Shown here piece by piece: positions 44,299 to 56,657 of a stretch of 64,000 bases of DNA. The position numbers and the translations under genes were made by a program. Under the pieces are notes generated by a model, which was not told the DNA's origin, did not search any database, and saw nothing but the letters and a program-made list of their open reading frames with translations. Positions within the stretch are counted from its first letter, which is position 1; the number at the start of each line of letters is the position of its first letter. Source of the stretch: Plantago major (taxonomy: Eukaryota > Streptophyta > Magnoliopsida > Lamiales > Plantaginaceae); NCBI GenBank assembly GCA_026545765.1, contig CM048840.1, positions 56,482,580 through 56,546,579 of the forward strand, in the 5' to 3' direction.

Positions 44299-45710
44299 TG
44301 ATGAGTCAGTTTTAGACCGTCTCATTTAGTCTTTTTTTACCGTCTTATTGTCGTCCTTAAGTATAGTTTTTATTAGTTTTCCTAGAGTATTTTTACTTCT
44401 TTTGTTATTTGTGTGTTTTGTAGGTATTTGGCTAAACCACATTAATTGGAGGCAAAATGGTGCATTTTATGTGCATCTTCAGGATATGGAGTTACAATGC
44501 ATCGAACGGATGCTAAAAGTGGAGCGGAAAGGCCAAAAATACCAAAGTTGGAGTCAAAGTGCGAAATCGGGCTTTCCAAGGTGCACAGTGTGCCAGATGT
44601 TTGACAATTAGTGGCATAGCTGAGGGAAGTCGGCATACGCATTTGCTTTACTAAGCGTGTGAATGTATTGGCGTATGCTAGCTCTGTTTCGCCGTTCTTT
44701 GTTAATTCATTTCTTTTCTTTTCAATTAGTTAGAACAAAATACAATTAGTTTCATATTCTCTTTTACATCTTTTTGCTCTCAACCTAGAACTTTTCCAAG
44801 GCAATTACCTACCTATTCTTGTCGGTAATTGATCCGATTTCTCTTGTAATTCGACGATTGATTATTGTTTGGGAGCATATTCTGCATACTTTTCACCGAT
44901 TGGATTCAAGTTCTTCAATTTCTACCTAGGGTTTGTGACACGATTGGGTAAAATTGTATCAATACTTGATTCTTGGTATTTAGTATTCGATTATGTCTAT
45001 TGCGTGTTCGTATATGATGTTGAAGATGTCTTCGCATATCATGAGTAGCTAAACACCCTAATTATGGGGTGGTGATGGATTCAATGCATGCTAGTTAGGG
45101 TTCATGCAATTCAATATACATAAGATGCGATTTACTCAGTGCCGTTTTGATTAAATGCGTATGTACTTATGTGTTTGATGTTCTTTACGGCAAAATCACC
45201 AATGGACTAAGCAACTGATCTTTAATAACTACATTAGCTTGTGAATTGTAGCTCAGTGGAATTGACGCCTTCACTAATGCTATCTGTTTTCTAGAACAAA
45301 TTACAGTTAGTTCATTGTCATAGAGCCTTCATACCTTATCTGATATAAGGTGTCTGCCTAGAAAAGCTTAGATCAGTGTAATAATCGTTAGGACGTATCC
45401 CAGGTATAACTAGAGTAAATCGACATCATTCTTGTTGCATGTTTCCTGCTAGCTAGCTTGTTTTCAGTCACCACACCATAATTCCCTCTCACATATTCAT
45501 CTCATTAAGTTAATCTGTTTTCTAGTTTGTCTGCGTAATTGTTAGATTATCATTCTCCTGCCGAAGCAAAACAAACCTTTATTGCTTTCCATATTTTCAT
45601 TACAATTCGTAAATGCAACTCAGCTTAGTTAAGTCCTTCGAGACCGAACTCGGGGTTAACTTCACTACACTACAAGTTTTTGTAGTGTTGAGAATTAACT
45701 CTTGGCTTCA
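44299..45710 (+). repeat. 3' LTR of G3
   Basis: A 1,412-bp LTR starting TGATGAGTCAG and ending TTGGCTTCA. The first 330 bp align with the G4 LTR at 50250. GAGTAGCTAA near 45041 is a word common to LTRs of this group. The end is set by the homology with the G2 LTR end and by the start of LINE sequence beyond, so it is approximate. Confidence 0.6.
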
Positions 45711-47645
45711 ACAAATATTAAAACTTTAATTTTGACACATCACAACCTACTTACAAACTACTGCCAGATTGGAATTTTTACCTTGGAAGCACTACTGATT
45801 CCTAGTATTCCAAATATCTGCAAAATACAACCCAAAGAGGCAGCACTAATCTTGTAAACTAAAGAGTCATTCAGAGAACTATTAGCAACATATGTAATCC
45901 AATGATCAATAGAAATAGTAGTATACATTACCCCTACAACCGTCATAATACACACAATCAAAGCCTTAGCAAAATCACAAGTGCAAAAAAGATGGTCAGG
46001 ACTTTCAATCCCAGAATCACAAAGCACACAAACATTTGCATCCATATTGATTAACCCAAAATGGATTAACATATCTAAAGTAGGCAATCTCTGCAAAACC
46101 ACCATCTAGTGTAAAAAGGAAATTCTATGAACATTCAAGGAATTGCAGACCTGTTTATACCAAGGTACTATAGGATAGGTAGGAACAACACTTGCATAGA
46201 TTGTCTGCATAAGGTTTGAATCAACAACACCTAAGATGACACTTAGAAAATCAGGAAACTTTGTCAATAAGAAATTCTTCATCTGTAGAAGGACTTTCCA
46301 CCAAGGAGAGTCACTCTGTTTACTAACAACTTACATAATAGTAGTGTTAGTTAACTTGTAAGCATCTACCCACAAATACCACACAGAGTCTTTTTTATTT
46401 GTTCTGGCCAACTGGACTACCATCATGCAAATCATACACTTATTCTAGCCAAGCAACTCCTTTATTTGGAGTCCTCCACATTTGAATTCTTGACACACCT
46501 GTTTCTAGGCCACCATAGCTTTCTTACCCTCTATAGTTCTAGAACATAAGTAATTTCTGCAAATTTTCTTAAACTGCTTCACTAGTGCCACTAGAAGAGG
46601 CAAAATACAACTCCAAAACCTTTGTATACTCAATAAAACATACTGAACCAGTTGTAATCTTCCTGCAAACTCCTCATTTTAGCACAGAAACTCTGCACTT
46701 TCCTAGGCATCTTATGTATTAAGCTGTCATATTCATGAAATCTGAGCTTTCTAGGGCTAAGAGGGATGCCCAGATACCCCCATAGGAAAGGAACCCTCTA
46801 TCAACCCTAGATGGAAAGGATATGGGATTTACAGTCATGCAACTCCATCAAGAAAAATAGAGCTCTTCCTTTGATTCAGCTGCAACCTAGACATTGAAGA
46901 AAACTCATTTAACACACTTTTAAGGACCTTCAAAGAGCCAGCATCCCCCCTACTAAACATAAGTAAATCATCATTAAAGATTAAATGGGTTATCTGAATT
47001 CTACTACACTTAGGATGAAACTTGAATGAATTAGAAGCAAGAACGATCCTAGAATGCAATAATCAGGACTAATACTCCATACATAGAACAAAGAGATAGG
47101 GAGATAAAGGCTCTCCCTGTTTCAAACCTCGCTTCCCTTTCATCTGACTTACCAAAACACCATTTACACTAAAGGAGAAACTAGCAATTGTTACACAGGT
47201 CATAATAAGGTGAATGAACCAGCCCAGAAAACTAAGACCAAGCAACACTTTATGCAAAAAAGACCAGTTAATCGTGTCATAAGCTTTATGAATATCAATG
47301 TTTAAGAAACACCTAGGAGAAACATACTACCTACCATACCCCTACCCAACTCTTGAGCCACAAAGATATTATGACACAAATCCCTCCTAGCAACAAAAGC
47401 ATTTTGACAAGGATTAACTAAAGTAGGCTTAAGATGTCCAAGTCTATTAGCCATGACCTTAGTAAGTTACTTGTAAATAACATTGCAATGAGAAATGGGC
47501 CTGAAATCAGCTAAATTTAAAGCATTAATACACTTGGGCAACAAACAAACAGAGATAAAATTAATTTGAGCAAGAATTCTCCCTGAAATTTGAAATTCTC
47601 TCACAGCATCACACACTAGTTTCCCAGTAATATATAACAAGTCCT
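45711..47645 (-). pseudogene. L1-type LINE fragment (RT and zf-RVT)
   Basis: 5'-truncated LINE. In coding order: INALNLADFRPISHCNVIYK near 47460-47530, DINIHKAY-like with stops near 47270, GLKQGEPLSPYLFVLCMEY (47069-47257), then HLIFNDDLLMFSRGD (about 46950; the usual catalytic F-A-D-D reads FNDD), and the zinc-binding domain LQRLPTLDMLIHFGL with VCVLCDSG and HLFCTCDF (45758-46105). Many stops. No oligo(A) tail is visible at its left end, so the 3' end may also be lost. It differs in sequence from the LINE at 6367. Confidence 0.75.
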
Positions 47646-48027
47646 AATTGCAAGGCCTATCTTTAATTATTTTGTAAATGTCATATGCTCGTAATATATA
47701 AAAAGTCCTAATCGTTGTGGATTATAGCTCTGTACGTGCTCTGTTAGTATACACTACCTATGTTAAGAAATTTATGAATAAATTTGAATTCTCAAAAAAA
47801 AAAAAAAAAAAAAGAAAAGTTTATTATATGTTTATTTTTTTAAAAACTTGTTATGTGCCTATTGGTTTCTCTGATTTGTGCGTGTGCAGAATGTGTACTG
47901 GAAGTGAATTGAAGTTCATGAATTGTTTTAGATATTTTATGTTGTTGTAGTTAGGTTAGTGGCTTAATTATTTGAATTTGCTACAAGTTGCTTTCTGCTA
48001 ATTATTATATGGAGTATTATGAATTTA
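47646..48027. other. Spacer with A-tract
   Basis: AT-rich DNA with a run of about 19 A near 47795-47813, preceded by a TTTATGAATAAATTTGAATTCTC-like stretch that resembles the 3' tail of a plant LINE on the + strand. The words GTAATATATAACAAGTCC (about 47628) and GTAATATATAAAAAGTCC (about 47690) repeat nearly perfectly 62 bp apart. Otherwise nothing is seen. Confidence 0.35.
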
Positions 48028-49038
48028 GGGCAAATTACATATGGACCCCCTGTTAGATTTCGTAATTACAGATAGGTACCCGTTAGTGGAACAATAACAT
48101 TCACATCCAATTAGATAAAACTCAATTACATATAAGTCCACGAATTTGACTTTTGGCGATTTAAAAGCTGGAAAGTCCATTTTTGCCCCTGTTCAATTAT
48201 CAGCTTTTAGAAATTGCCAAACAGCCTTAACTTATCGCTGCACGTGCATGGCACATGTGGACTTCTATGTAATTAAATCTGAACTTCTATATGCTTACAT
48301 GTAATTGAATTATGACCGTTATTTAAAAAAAAAAAACTGATCGTTTGGAAGTTAATTGGAGGCTATTTATACACCAAAATTTGCCATTTTATCATTTTAT
48401 TTCAAAAATTTTCACTATAAATATATACATGTTAATATATATTACGTTGGCCGAGTGTCGAGCACTATGTAGTACATTTTATATATAAGTATTGTTTCTA
48501 AAAATCATTTTGTACAATAGCTTTTTCATGTATTTTGTTAAACAAATGTACCTATTAGTATTTGAAAATCCTATTAGTATAGTATGTACTTAATTAAATA
48601 ACAATAATAAAATAAATATTCTTTTATTGATCGGAGCTTCCGCCATGGACTAGCTCCGGCCACACCACTGCTGGAGCTCCGGTGGAAGCTCCGATCTTTT
48701 TTTTTTTTTTTTTTTGTTTTGAGCTTCCATGGAGGCAGCTCCGATCCGGAGCTTCCATGGCAGAAACTCAATTAAAAAAAAAAGATCGAGCTTCCAAGCT
48801 CAAGCGATGTTCAATGGCGGTGGGGATTGGGGAAGAAGAGTTAAAATTTTAATAATTAAATTGTTTTGAAGAAGTTAATAGTTTAATAGTTTAAAATAAC
48901 TAAGGCATGTTTGTTTTGTTTATAATCTTAAGTTGGTCAACCAAAAAATAACTTTTTGGACCTATATATAATTGTTCCACTAATGGGGATTCAGATGAGC
49001 GTGGAGCCACTAAGAGGGTAGCTCTATGTAATTTTCCC
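48028..49038. mobile_element. Mutator-like MITE with 9-bp target duplication
   Basis: Terminal inverted repeats begin GGGCAAATTACATA (left) and, inverted, GGGAAAATTACATA (right), with further matching words (GTTAGTGGAACAATAA and, inverted, ATTAGTGGAACAATTA) inside. A perfect 9-bp duplication ATGAATTTA flanks the element (48019-48027, 49039-49047), the size produced by Mutator-type transposases. It encodes no protein. The centre carries an inverted repeat of the GATCGGAGCTTCC type around 48630-48695, a T-tract (about 48695-48715), and a further CTCCGATCCGGAGCTTCCATGG segment. Confidence 0.8.
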
Positions 49039-49047
49039 ATGAATTTA

Positions 49048-50249
49048 TTATATATGTGTTATATGATGATGATGCATACACTCTTTAGACTATATATATG
49101 TTCGAATCTAGAGTTTAGAATCATAGATTCACTTTAATAAAATGTAAATGTTTAAAGTAAAGAATGGTCTTCGACGTGATAGAAATGTAAAGGGTCTGAT
49201 AGGGGAGTATATTTCACAAAGTATCATAAGAAACGGTCTTTAGTTAATTTAACTAGAAATGGACTGTTTTGCAATTTACCATTAAACATGTGTTTTTAAT
49301 CTATTTTCGCGGATCCGGGTCAGTACCGTTTTCATCGCGGGTCAGGTATAAAAAGCTCTTTCTTACTTTTCAGCCAATTCCTTAGCTTGTCAATTTTCTC
49401 TCCCATTTTCTCTTATGTAACTACTCTTTAATATGAGATCTTGCTGTTCTCCTACTCAAATATGTTAGAAACTTGTTTGTGAGTATTTTGTTATAGTTAT
49501 CGTTGTGTGATTTCCTTTGTTTTCCAGTTTTTTGTGTTCTAGGGTTTTGTTCCAGTTTTTTTGTTTTTGCGATTTTTTTAATGTGTGAGGTGTAATCGTG
49601 CTTGCATATGAATTGAATAATGTTTTCATTCAAAATCCGAACTCAATCATCAACTCAGATCAGAAAAAATAAGGTATACAACGTTTTTAAATTCTTTCGT
49701 ATATGGCTATGTTCTCAAAATATTGCCCATGTTCTCTAAATAATGTCATATGTTTTCATTCATAACCTGACAGTCATTTATGCTCTGTTTTTTTTTTTTT
49801 AAATATTACATTGCGTTTTGTTTTTAATGTATTTTCCTATGTTCTTACGTATATACACTATATTCTCACCAATATACTCTATGTTCTCAGCAATGTCCAC
49901 TATGTTTATGTATATGAACAATTTTTTTTTTTTTTTTACACTGTGATCCATTCTCTACAACTTAGCCTATATGACTGAGAATATGAAATTCTATTTTGTT
50001 AACATCTGATTTTTCTATGTGACATTCTTATAATATTTTGATGAGAAAATATTTGAATTGTCTGGTAACATGAGATATATGATTGAGAACATAGAATAAT
50101 ATGATTGGTAACATAGATTCTTTTTCTTTGAGTCAATATAATTTTGTATTTTGGTATCATGGATTACTATGTTGAAAACATGGATGTAATAGTTGGGAAC
50201 ACATCTGAGTATCTAAGCAACATAGAACAAGGTTGTAAATGTATAGAAC
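49048..50249. repeat. AT-rich region with opposed TATGTTCTCA words
   Basis: No ORF of note. About seven direct variants of CTATGTTCTCA lie between 49700 and 49910, and about six to seven inverted variants (TGAGAACATAG, TGAGAATATG, GGTAACATAG) between 49970 and 50230. Such opposed clusters occur as subterminal repeats in some DNA transposons. I find no clear terminal repeats or target duplication to set its limits. Confidence 0.4.
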
Positions 50250-51126
50250 TGATGAGACGATAATTTAGAGTCTCATATGATCTTTTTTACCGTATTTTTG
50301 TCATCCTTGAGTTTGGTTTTATTAGTTTTTCTAGAGTATTTTTACTTGTTTTGTTCTTCGTGCGTTTTGTAGGTATTTGGCTAGACCGCGCTAATTGAAG
50401 GCGAAATGGTTTATTTTACATGCATCTACAAGATATGGAGTTCCAATGCCCCCGAATGGATGCTAGAAGTGGAGCGGCAAGGCCAAAATATCAAGGATTG
50501 GAGTCAAAAGGGCAAAACGGTCATTCCATGAAGAACTGACGACAGTTATTAAACTGGCGTACGCCAGTTTCGCAAACGAACTGGCGACGCCAGTTTCCAA
50601 ACTCGCATACGCCAGTAATTATTTCTTTGCCCAGATCGATTTTTGCGTCCTAATTCATCGAGACTTGTGTTTTTCTCCTTATTAGGTTATACTTAGGCAG
50701 TTTTTGCCAGAAATTCTTTCACTCAATTTTTTACAAAGAAAAAGCTCCAAAACCTAGTTTTTGACATTGATTGATCATGGAGCTTGATTTTTCTCGTGTA
50801 CGAATCATTGACATCGAATTCATAGTAAGCTTTTCATAATTCTCTATTACTTCATTACAATTCTCGTTTCTTTGATTGATTATAGAATTGTATGCTCTTG
50901 CTTGCGATTATCACCATGTTTATGCTTTGCGTATTCAATACCATGAATTCTTTTGTCTTTAATTCAATTATGAGTAGTTAAACCTCTCCGGAATCCGGTA
51001 ATTATGTGATAGTTGTGCGTATTCAAATCTAGGGTTTACATTCCTTCATATAGGTTCGTCTAGTTTGAGATTTTGGTATAAACCTTCAATCCAATTCGCT
51101 AGTTTGAAATATTCTAAGTTGTTTTG
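50250..51126 (+). repeat. G4: gypsy LTR, interrupted by S3
   Basis: It begins TGATGAGACGATAATTTAGAG, identical in start to the G1 LTR, and aligns with G3 for more than 300 bp. No purine tract precedes it, so it is a 5' or solo LTR. It contains a perfect 20-bp palindrome AAACTGGCGTACGCCAGTTT (50551-50570) followed by a second, one-base-shorter version (about 50579-50597). It is cut at 51126 by S3; the rest would lie beyond the window. Confidence 0.65.
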
Positions 51127-52822
51127 TGTTGGTCCAGATAACGGCAAAGTAAAAGACTAGAGGGGGGGGGGTGAATAGTCTTTTAAAACTTTTGTCGATA
51201 ACAAATATTTCTCAGATATCTGAATGGATATCTGATACTTAGAATCAGAGTGCGGAAGACTTAATAAAGATAAGTGTAGAAACAATTAATAAGTGTGTCT
51301 GTGTTGCTGAAGTATAAATACAGAAATGTAAATGATCCAGCAAGTATAGTGGTATCTGGAGGTGGCGTAATCCTCCAACTAATCCACTTCGGTCTATCAG
51401 AGACCTAGAATTCACTAGAACAGATAATTGAGATAACCTTACAAAAATCCTATTCTAAGATTCTGAACAATTGGTTCGCAACCAAAAGTTCCCCCTGAGT
51501 TGTTCCCTAGCTTCTTCAGCCAAGTACTTCCTATACTCAGAAACCTTTGAGTTGTTCCCTAGCTTCCCAAGCTAAGTACTTCCTATACTCAAAAACTTTG
51601 GAGTTATTCCTTAGTTTCCCAAATCAAGTACTTCCTATACTCCGGTAACCTTGTAGTTATTCCCTGATTTTTCAAACTAAGTACTTCCTTTACTCCGCGC
51701 CGGTTTTGGTGTTGGTTTCGGTTTGAGTTGTCAGATGAGCGTCTTAATAACTTTTCAGTTATTCAGATAGCTCTGTGAACTAAGTTACTTAATACACTTT
51801 ACAGCGTATGGTATCTAGTTCGATTTTACTGACCCAAGTCTTATGATATCTGTTCAAGAGATTGAATCTCAGATAGTTGATCTTTTGATTCAACTCCTTC
51901 ACAGATAGCTTTGCTTGTTTAGGATCAGGACACTTAGAACTTCAGTGTTTACTCAAGATCACAAGCTTTAGTCGCAACAGAAAGCTTTGATAATAAGTAA
52001 GTTGCAATGAGAGAGTAGAATGTTCGAGTTCTATGTTTCAACATTATGCAATGTGTCGTGTCTCAAGTCTAAGTGTTGATATTTATAGATGGATTTGAGT
52101 GCCGTTTGAATAGTATCCGTTAGGCTCAAATTCAAACTATCGATATCTGTGTGTATATAATCTTTATGTGAGTTTTGTCTTCTTCTCGAAGTTGCCGTTG
52201 CTTTTACTCGGACATCTGTCCGTGCATTAAATGCATTGTACTATACTTTTTGTCCTGTAGTGTCAACGGAACTATGCTTTGTATCAGAGACTAGACTTGT
52301 TGTCTGATTCTTTGCACATCCTTATCTTCATTCTTCAGATACCACTTGTATTGATTGAAACAACTTTGTTTGCAATATATGTTTCTCTTTCAGAAACGTG
52401 GTTAATGCTCAAGGTATCTGAGAATAGATATTTGTGGACACTTTCCTTGTCTTCAGATATGTATCTCATTTCTCAGATATCTCTTGTGACACAGTTTGTT
52501 TGAAACTGTTCGTGTCTACAAGATATCTGGCTAAGATATCTGAACAACAGATTCAGTAATCTTGTGCAGTTTTCTTCAAGTCTTCAATTCTTGTTGAGCT
52601 TTCTACTAGGATGTCTTCTTCTTGGTCTTCTCTTCATAAAATAAAAATTACAATTTGAGACCTAACATCCTATACAAGATTAGCTAGACTATCATACTTA
52701 GTGGGTTTCCTCTTTTACAATGTTCAAGTGAACCAAGAGTACTAATCACCTTTCTGAGACTAAGATAAGTCATCATGTTGCTGATCAAAATCTAAATAGA
52801 TATTCTAACAAAATATCTAACA
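51127..52822 (-). repeat. 3' LTR of S3
   Basis: 1,696 bp, TGTTAG to CCAACA in the element's sense. It has a TATA box at 52080-52087, four leader tandem repeats (51496-51696), and a G-run of 11 near 51161-51171. The start carries a short duplication (TGTTAGATATTTTGTTAGAATATC), as does S1. Confidence 0.87.
51496..51696 (-). repeat. Leader tandem repeats in S3 LTR
   Basis: Four units of about 50 bp. The second has stem TAGCTT/AAGCTA where S2 has TTAGTTT/AAACTAA, a paired change; the third and fourth are partly broken (CCCAAATCAAG, GATTTTTCAAAC). Confidence 0.6.
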
Positions 52823-53205
52823 AATTTCCCCCATTTTGATCAGTCAACGATGACTATCTTCTCTATTACAAATCTGGATGAGGAAACAATCCACCACTTA
52901 ATCATTTCTTGAGATCTTTCAAATCATATAATTAAGTGCAGAAAGTAGACATCAACCAAATCACAAGGTGTGATCTTTGCTGACAAGTTATCTTTTATAA
53001 AATACTATCTGAGAGTAAGTTCTTCAGATAAGTCGCAACTTAAGATTACAGATAACTTTAATACAGAATACAGTTGAGCTCGATCGGCAAAATACAAAAT
53101 TACGATGAAATTAGGACAACAGGAGTAACCAAGCTCCAAGTAAACATCCTAATAGACTAGTCTTCAAGTCTTCAAACTTCAAGTCTTCAACAAAATTTCT
53201 ATGGA
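52823..53205 (-). other. 3' untranslated region and PPT of S3
   Basis: The purine tract AAAATGGGGGAAATT lies at 52823-52837, directly before the LTR in the element's sense. The rest is non-coding and similar to 19905-20271 in S2. No other signal is seen. Confidence 0.65.
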
Positions 53206-55964
53206 TCAGACTGCAAATTTCCTATCTCCAAAACTATTGATGTCATCAGAATAATCATAGAAGAGTTCTGCAAGCATCTCTGTGTCTCTGGCAAATCCAC
53301 AGACTTCTTTGTAGGTTTTGGTAGGATTTTTCTTGGCAAAATGCTTGACCCATAGGTACTTTCCCCACTTCCAGGCATGCTCTATTCTGATATCTGAAAG
53401 CTTGAAGTATCCATAGATAATCTTCAGATATCTGATGTCACCCTTGTATTGATCTTCTGTCAGATAGAACGACTCATAGGGTTGCACAGCAAGTCTTGGT
53501 CTTGTGCCTGTTCCTGTGATATTCAGAATTTTGTGCACATCATCTGGCTTTCCATAGGGACAATCATCAGAGAGGTCCTTCTTCATGGCTTCAGTTCTCT
53601 TGACAACTTCAAAATCCAACCATGCTTTGATGTGATTGGTGTTGATCAAGGTAGGTTTATTCTTTCTCCATGCCATAAGCTGTTTGAGGATTGGTTCTGG
53701 AAATCTTGAATTTACCAATAGATGCTTAAGTTCCAGAATCCAATAGCCATTTTTCTAATTGATGCACCTGTAGACAGAGGAATCATTGTCATACTTCACA
53801 TACTCAATTTTGGCTTCTTCTGGCCTGAGTGGAAGTTGACTTTGTCTTTGTTCAGCTCTCAGTCTGTTCCTTTTCTGTCTTGATTTCTCTTTGGGGTTAT
53901 TGCTTGAAGAACTACCACCCTGGATAGACTTGGTATTTCCAGAGGGTGTTTTAGCTGCTAGGGGCTTTGCAGCTATGGGCTCAGTTAGGCTTTCAAGTTT
54001 CCTTTTTCTGTGAAGAGGAGCTTCATCTTCATCAGTCTCTTCATCATCTTCATCAAGATCAATTCTTGTGAGATCTTTGCAGCCTTCTTCATTGCCACAG
54101 GATTTGATTTGACCTTCTTCTTCTTCTTGGAAGATTCATCAATCCTCTAACTTGTCTTCTCCTTGGAGCCTTGGTACTCCTTGGAGGTTTTACGTGCCAT
54201 GGCCCTTGTTACCATTTGGTTCCTTGATGGGTCTCTGGGAAGCGGCTTGGCTTGAAGGATTCATAGATTACGAGTGGTGGTGGAAGTTTTCTTCTTCCTT
54301 CTCGACACCGACTCAGATTTCTTCTTGTTTTCATCTCCTTCTTCCCATTCCCCGACTTTGAGTCCAGATTTGTACTTTCTTTCCCCTTAGTCATTGTTGG
54401 TGTCGGTCTCATAAAGGAATCGAGAGAGTCAAAATGCCCTTGTAAATAGTTGTGCGGTGACCAACTTCGAAGTTGACTTTGAGCTCTGATTTTGTTTGAT
54501 AAGTCCATTGTCCTTATCGGTGAGCTCGCAATGGGCTAGGATGGCATCTGCTTTTCGGCATGTAACTTGCCTCTTGAAAAGCTTTTTCACTAAAGACACA
54601 TCATCGTCCTTGTCATTCCTGGATCTTTCGAGCAATGATCATGCTAGTTGTTCTCGAGTGATGAGCTCGTGAACTTTCTCATTCGAGAGGGAAGGCAATT
54701 ACTTCCTTGTTTTGTGAAGACATCTCCTTATTCAGAGTATCTAGTACTTGGTACCTGCTCATGTACTCTTGAGCGTGGACGTTTGGCAGTTTGTTGAAGA
54801 TTGTAGGAGCAATCAACTTTCTTTTTAAGTGAGAAACCGCTAGATGTTCATGGCGGTGTCCTGCCAAAGTCTTGTCGTCTTCATCATCTGAGGGATTAGC
54901 CCAGTGATCTTCATCCTCTTGGACATTTTCATCAATCGTATCAAGTCCAGCAACCATCTCAGAGATTGGTTTCTTTCCTTTCTGGGAGGAGGATGGTGCT
55001 TCTTTCGAAGATGATGCCGCCTTAGCATCATGCTTGTCTTCAGATACTTCTTCAGTATCGAGTTCTTTGGCGATCTCTTGAACAGCATCCCGTAGCTCGC
55101 TAACCGCAGAGTAAGCATTCATTTCTTTGAGGTATTGATCTTCTAGTTGATCAAGCCTTTCTCTGGATTGAGCTATTTGATCTTCCAGTTGAAGATGGAG
55201 CTGTTGTTCTTCTTTCAACAGTTGTCTGAGTTGAGCACTTCTGGTCTGAGTGTTTAATATTTTCCGATTGGTTTCTTGAGCTCAACTACTTGTTCAGTAG
55301 TAACTGCGTGTTGGTGAGAAGATGGATGAGTAGATTTCTGAGGTGATGAAGACGGAGATTTCTGTGAAGTCTTCTCAGTTTGCTTTTCAGCAGCTGAGGC
55401 ATTGTTTCTCTGTGAAATTCCTCCGGTTCCTGGTGCAGGAGCATCATCATCATCCTTTTTGTCATTATCATCCTTTTGGTGATGATCAGTGGGAGGTTCA
55501 TCAAAGAGATTTTCATTCATTTCTTCCTCCTCATCATCTTCAGATACAAGATTGATCACTTCCAGGATAGTGATCTTCTGCCCATTAACTTCTTCTTTTC
55601 AGAAGGTATGAATTGCGATGCAGGCGAAAGGCTTGAATGCCATCTGTAATCTTGTCTGATCATCTGCCTGTTCAAAGGCATGTATCAAACTATGCGCCAC
55701 TTCTCTGGAAAAGTCCTTGTGTAGTAGAGTCGCAACTGTATGTTGTTCTGTAGCGAACATTGCTTGGACATATGTTTCCAGGTCAAGAGCTCGTGCCCGT
55801 CTGGTTGGTTGATCAGTTATTCTCAATATTTCAGAGAGATCAGAGCACCTTAACTTCTGCCATTTCTTGAAGCATTGAATGTGCTTTGGCAAAGTGTGAG
55901 CTTTGAAAAAGTGAAGTAGGTCCCTTGTTTCTTCAATGGGAACCTGCTTTGCATCTGTTTGAGC

Positions 55965-56042
55965 CTGAAAGAAAGAGTTTTGAGTGAGTTTCAAAACTTT
56001 GGTAGATATCTGAGTAGAAGTGTAGTTTAGTTTCTGAGTTAC
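55965..56042 (-). other. Intron 5 of ORF4 (S3 copy)
   Basis: 78 bp, GTAACTCAG to TTTCTTTCAG, phase 0, no stop if read through (26 codons). Confidence 0.65.
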
Positions 56043-56159
56043 CTGAGTATGAACATCAGGCTCAGATACTTGTTCTACTGGGACAATTGGTGTCTCAGAT
56101 ATCTTGTGGTGAGGTGGAGACTTGGAAGTCTGGTCCTCATCAACCTTTCTTTCTTGAAC

Positions 56160-56245
56160 CTGAGAGTTAACATTATCACAATACTTAGGAATTTTTATCA
56201 AGAAGAACTTTAAGTGACAAGTCAGATATCTGAGAGGTCAATTAC
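56160..56245 (-). other. Intron 4 of ORF4 (S3 copy)
   Basis: 86 bp, GTAATTGAC to AACTCTCAG, phase 0. An in-frame TGA follows seven codons after the donor, so it must be removed for the ORF to continue. Confidence 0.72.
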
Positions 56246-56395
56246 CTCCATGGGAGGCTCAGATACTTGTCTCTCAGAGACTTGTGCAGTCTCTGGAATC
56301 TTTTCTTGTGATGAAACCCTTGATGCCTCATCAATTTCCATAGGTGCAGGGGATGTCGCAACTTTGTCCCCTTGCACTTCTACTTCTGATTGAGC

Positions 56396-56479
56396 CTGTA
56401 AGTAGATAGTATTGAATAATTTAGAAGAAGTTTTAAGATAACCCAGGCTGAAGAGTACTTATCACTGATTTTCATATAC
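56396..56479 (-). other. Intron 3 of ORF4 (S3 copy)
   Basis: 84 bp, GTATATGAA to TACTTACAG, phase 0, with an in-frame TGA as sixth codon. Confidence 0.72.
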
Positions 56480-56581
56480 CTTCAAGTTTGAAAGCTCAGT
56501 GATGTGTGCTTCAGAAACCTTGTTGGTTTCTGGGTTTGTCTCTGGCATTTCTGCCTTATCTTCTTCCATCTCAGTTGGAGC

Positions 56582-56657
56582 CTGTTAGAAACATTTATCA
56601 TTAATGATCATACAAACATTTTTACTGAAAAGTTAGTTCTCTTTAAGAATCATTTAC
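56582..56657 (-). other. Intron 2 of ORF4 (S3 copy)
   Basis: 76 bp, GTAAATGAT to TTTCTAACAG, phase 0, with an in-frame TAA as fifth codon. Confidence 0.72.

Noticed and set aside
48574..48771. 65-codon ORF in the MITE
   Set aside because: Runs through the T-tract and inverted repeats; MITEs are non-coding.
49048..49700. Possible host promoter or exon upstream of AT-rich region
   Set aside because: No splice-consistent coding segment or known protein motif could be found on either strand.
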